Origin: Candidatus Thioglobus autotrophicus
GTDB lineage: Bacteria; Pseudomonadota; Gammaproteobacteria; PS1; Pseudothioglobaceae
DNA length: 64,000 nucleotides
Direction of reading: 5' to 3'
NCBI GenBank assembly: GCA_022448455.1
Contig: JAKUUR010000006.1
Coordinates: 1-64,000 of the forward strand
The notes beneath the pieces are model-generated. The model was not told the origin of the DNA. It did not search any database and saw nothing but the letters and a program-made list of their open reading frames with translations. Both the position numbers and the translations under genes were made by a program. Positions 62,116 to 64,000 of the stretch are shown here, piece after piece. The stretch's first letter is position 1. Each line of letters starts with the position of its first letter.

Positions 62116-63474
62116 ATGAAAAACATTGCAAAAAAATTTCTAGATTTACATCCAGAGTTGGAAAAAATTGAGTTTATATATGTAGACTTTAATGGCATAC
62201 CAAGAGGAAAAAACGCCTCACCAAAAACCCTAATAAAAGCATTTGATGGCGGCCTTAGAATGCCAATATCAAGCTATGTTCTGGATATTTGGGGTGACAA
62301 TCCTAAAGGAACTGGCTTGGTTATGACTGGTGATGGTGATGCAATTTGTAGACCCGTTGCAAGTTCCCTTGCAGTAACGCCATGGAATTCTCGCAATACA
62401 GCTCAATGCTTAGTGAGCACGGAGGACGGTGATGGTAAACCTATATTTGCCGACCCAAGACATATACTTAGCAAGGTTCTGGATCGTTTTACTAAGCTAG
62501 GCCTCAGGCCGGTTATAGCTCCAGAGATGGAATTTTATCTTATTGATAATAAGCTTCAAGCTAATGGTCACCCTCAAACTCCCTTAATACCTGGTAGCCA
62601 CAGACGTTACCAGGACGTTCAATTACTCAACTTAAGTGAAATGGATGATTTTGAAGGCTTCTTTACTCTCGTTGAAAAGAGCGCTCACTCGTTAGGAATT
62701 CCTGCAGAAACTGCAATCAAGGAATGTGCGCCTGGGCAATTTGAGATCAATCTGCTACACCATGATGATGCACTATTGATGGCTGACCAAACATTCTTAT
62801 TGAAACGCCTAATCAAAAATTGCGCCAGACAATTTAATATGAATGCCACCTTTATGGCGAAACCATTTTCTGATGAAGCTGGAAATGGTATGCATGTTCA
62901 TCTAAGTGTTGTCGATAAAGATGGCAATAATGTGTTTACTATGGATAAAAATAAGCAACCTCAAGGCCTCTTTTCCCATGCCATTGCAGGTCTTCTGAAA
63001 ACGACTCCTGACTTTCTATCTTTCTATGCCCCTCACTCGAACTCTTATAGGCGTCTAGTCCATAACGCTGATCACGCACCAACAACATTGAGCTGGGGTA
63101 ACGAGAATAGGACCGCCTTAATAAGGCTACCTGAAGCTTCCGCTGAAGCGACTAGGCTCGAGTTCCGTGTCGCTAGTGCCGACTCCAACCCCTACTTAGT
63201 ATTTGCATCAGTGCTTGCAAGCGTGTATGCAGGTATACAAGGTAATTTCCCACTTGATAAAGAAACTATCGGCAATGCCCACGCACAACACCCGCCATTA
63301 CTAGGTGTTACTTGGACAGATGCTGTCGTGAAAACAGGTGTATCATCTTTAGTAAAGGATTTTTTTGGAGAACAATTTCAGCAATGCTATAAATGCGTTA
63401 AAGAATCAGAAATAAAGAGATTTGAATCAACGATAACAGATTTTGAATACCACTCTTATTTGAGGTGTCTTTGA
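62116..63474 (+). CDS. puuA: Gamma-glutamylputrescine synthetase PuuA
   Basis: PuuA ligates glutamate to putrescine at the cost of ATP, protecting the amine during later oxidation. The 452-residue glutamine-synthetase-family protein has FIYVDFNGIPRGKNASPKTL (about 20-39), PVIAPEMEFYLID with the metal Glu pair, CAPGQFEINLLHHDDALLMADQTFLLKRL, GNGMHVHLSV, NSYRRLVHNADHAPTTLSWGNENRTALIR and EFRVASADSNPY. The family resemblance to the island ligase at 39980 is clear. A potF-like gene follows 79 bases later. Confidence 0.92.
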   Translation: MKNIAKKFLDLHPELEKIEFIYVDFNGIPRGKNASPKTLIKAFDGGLRMPISSYVLDIWGDNPKGTGLVMTGDGDAICRPVASSLAVTPWNSRNTAQCLVSTEDGDGKPIFADPRHILSKVLDRFTKLGLRPVIAPEMEFYLIDNKLQANGHPQTPLIPGSHRRYQDVQLLNLSEMDDFEGFFTLVEKSAHSLGIPAETAIKECAPGQFEINLLHHDDALLMADQTFLLKRLIKNCARQFNMNATFMAKPFSDEAGNGMHVHLSVVDKDGNNVFTMDKNKQPQGLFSHAIAGLLKTTPDFLSFYAPHSNSYRRLVHNADHAPTTLSWGNENRTALIRLPEASAEATRLEFRVASADSNPYLVFASVLASVYAGIQGNFPLDKETIGNAHAQHPPLLGVTWTDAVVKTGVSSLVKDFFGEQFQQCYKCVKESEIKRFESTITDFEYHSYLRCL

Positions 63475-63553
63475 TGACAACTTCTAGATGTGGTTACAAA
63501 AGAGCCTTTTAATTAGAAATAATTAAAAGTTTGATTAATAAAGGAGAGTGAAG

Positions 63554-64000
63554 ATGAAAAACAAAATAAAATATCTGCTCATTGCGAGTGTTCTGACCTG
63601 TTCAGCGCAAATCGCTGTAGCGGAGGAGGAGGAAAAGGTTGTACACGTCCTCAACTGGTCAGACTATATTGACGAACAAGTGTTGACGAATTTTACTGAT
63701 GCAACCGGCATTAAAGTAGTCTATGACGTGTTTGACTCTAATGAAGTATTGGAAGCTAAACTCTTAGCAGGTGGTTCAGGCTATGACGTGGTTGTGCCTT
63801 CAGCAAGTTTCTTAGCTCGTCAGATACAGGCAGGTGTGTTTCAAAAACTTGACAAGTCTAAATTAAGCAATATTGGTAATATGTGGGATGATGTTGAAGA
63901 ACGTGTTGCCCAGTTTGGCCCACTGAATGACTACTCTGTCAACTGGCACTGGGGTACAACAGGAATTGGTTACAACGAAGGCATGATCAACGAAAGAATG
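63554..64000 (+). CDS. potF: Polyamine ABC transporter substrate-binding protein, PotF/SpuD-like (partial)
   Basis: The visible 149 residues begin with a Sec signal peptide (about 1-23, ending VAEEEE). VVHVLNWSDYIDEQVLTNFTDATGIKVVYDVFDSNEVLEAKLLAGGSGYDVVVPSASFLARQIQAGVFQKLDKSKLSN then matches putrescine-binding PotF/SpuD, including the NWSDYI and SNEVLEAK segments. The gene runs off the right edge. AAGGAG at 63541-63546 precedes the ATG. ATPase and permease genes are expected beyond the window. Confidence 0.92.
   Translation, partial: MKNKIKYLLIASVLTCSAQIAVAEEEEKVVHVLNWSDYIDEQVLTNFTDATGIKVVYDVFDSNEVLEAKLLAGGSGYDVVVPSASFLARQIQAGVFQKLDKSKLSNIGNMWDDVEERVAQFGPLNDYSVNWHWGTTGIGYNEGMINERM

Noticed and set aside
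1..64000. CRISPR arrays, rRNA, tRNA or prophage genes
   Set aside because: I read all intergenic stretches and found none. The only sizeable gaps are riboswitch leaders and short AT-rich promoter regions; the largest, 49474-49764, is described above.

Overview
The window is chromosomal DNA of an AT-rich gammaproteobacterium. Typical gammaproteobacterial neighbourhoods are present: ruvB-ybgC-tolQRA, fur divergent from bamE, ftsB-ispD-ispF, yqaA next to an nlpD-like gene, and mnmA-hflD. The compact genome, frequent 1-10 bp gene overlaps, a SAM-II-like leader on metK and an SAH-type leader on ahcY suggest a small-genome marine lineage, possibly related to the SUP05/Thioglobus group. That placement is inference and no marker in the window settles it. 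No rRNA, tRNA, CRISPR array, transposase or integrase was recognised.

Bases 1-36200 are mostly housekeeping. The left end holds ruvB, ybgC and tolQRA (minus strand), then yjbQ, hemA-prfA, fur-znuB against bamE, and ccmAB. Next comes a methyl-cycle block in which metK has its own strong promoter and a SAM-II-like riboswitch, and ahcY has its own promoter and an SAH riboswitch. After a cation-efflux gene and an SLC13-type permease come glyQ-yqaA-nlpD-mscS-miaB, a NodB-type deacetylase, phoH-mnmA-hflD, rpsT, and a long plus-strand run smr-xseA-RDD-ftsB-ispD-ispF-murC-murB-ddl-ftsQ. A convergent group (membrane protein, mltD, bolA, a flavin reductase) and miaA close this part.

Bases 36231-51918 form a catabolic island between miaA and murD. 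It holds a MarR regulator, an acetoacetate-decarboxylase-family protein, an FAH-family hydrolase/decarboxylase (HpaG-like), a cytochrome P450, a glutamine-synthetase-like ligase, an HpaE-like aldehyde dehydrogenase, a [2Fe-2S] ferredoxin, a class III extradiol dioxygenase (HpaD-like), a class I glutamine amidotransferase, a sulfatase-superfamily hydrolase, a tripartite tricarboxylate transporter (TctABC) and a trimethylamine-dehydrogenase-family flavoprotein with an altered active site. Three promoters in the island carry TTCG-N4-CGAA palindromes, or a related site, at or just downstream of the start point, so one repressor probably controls the set. My reading is a pathway that imports an aromatic, perhaps amine- or sulfate-bearing, compound, handles the amine as a gamma-glutamyl amide, and opens a catechol ring by homoprotocatechuate-type chemistry. 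The exact substrate cannot be read from sequence.

Bases 51934-54493 return to housekeeping genes (murD, yccA, rppH). Bases 54488-64000 are a second catabolic block for polyamines and glutarate: a GntR/FCD regulator, csiD, lhgO, a gamma-glutamyl-amide amidotransferase, agmatinase, puuB, a class III aminotransferase, puuA and a potF-like binding protein cut by the window edge. Both catabolic blocks pair a glutamine-synthetase-like ligase with a class I amidotransferase, which suggests a shared gamma-glutamylation strategy for amine nitrogen.
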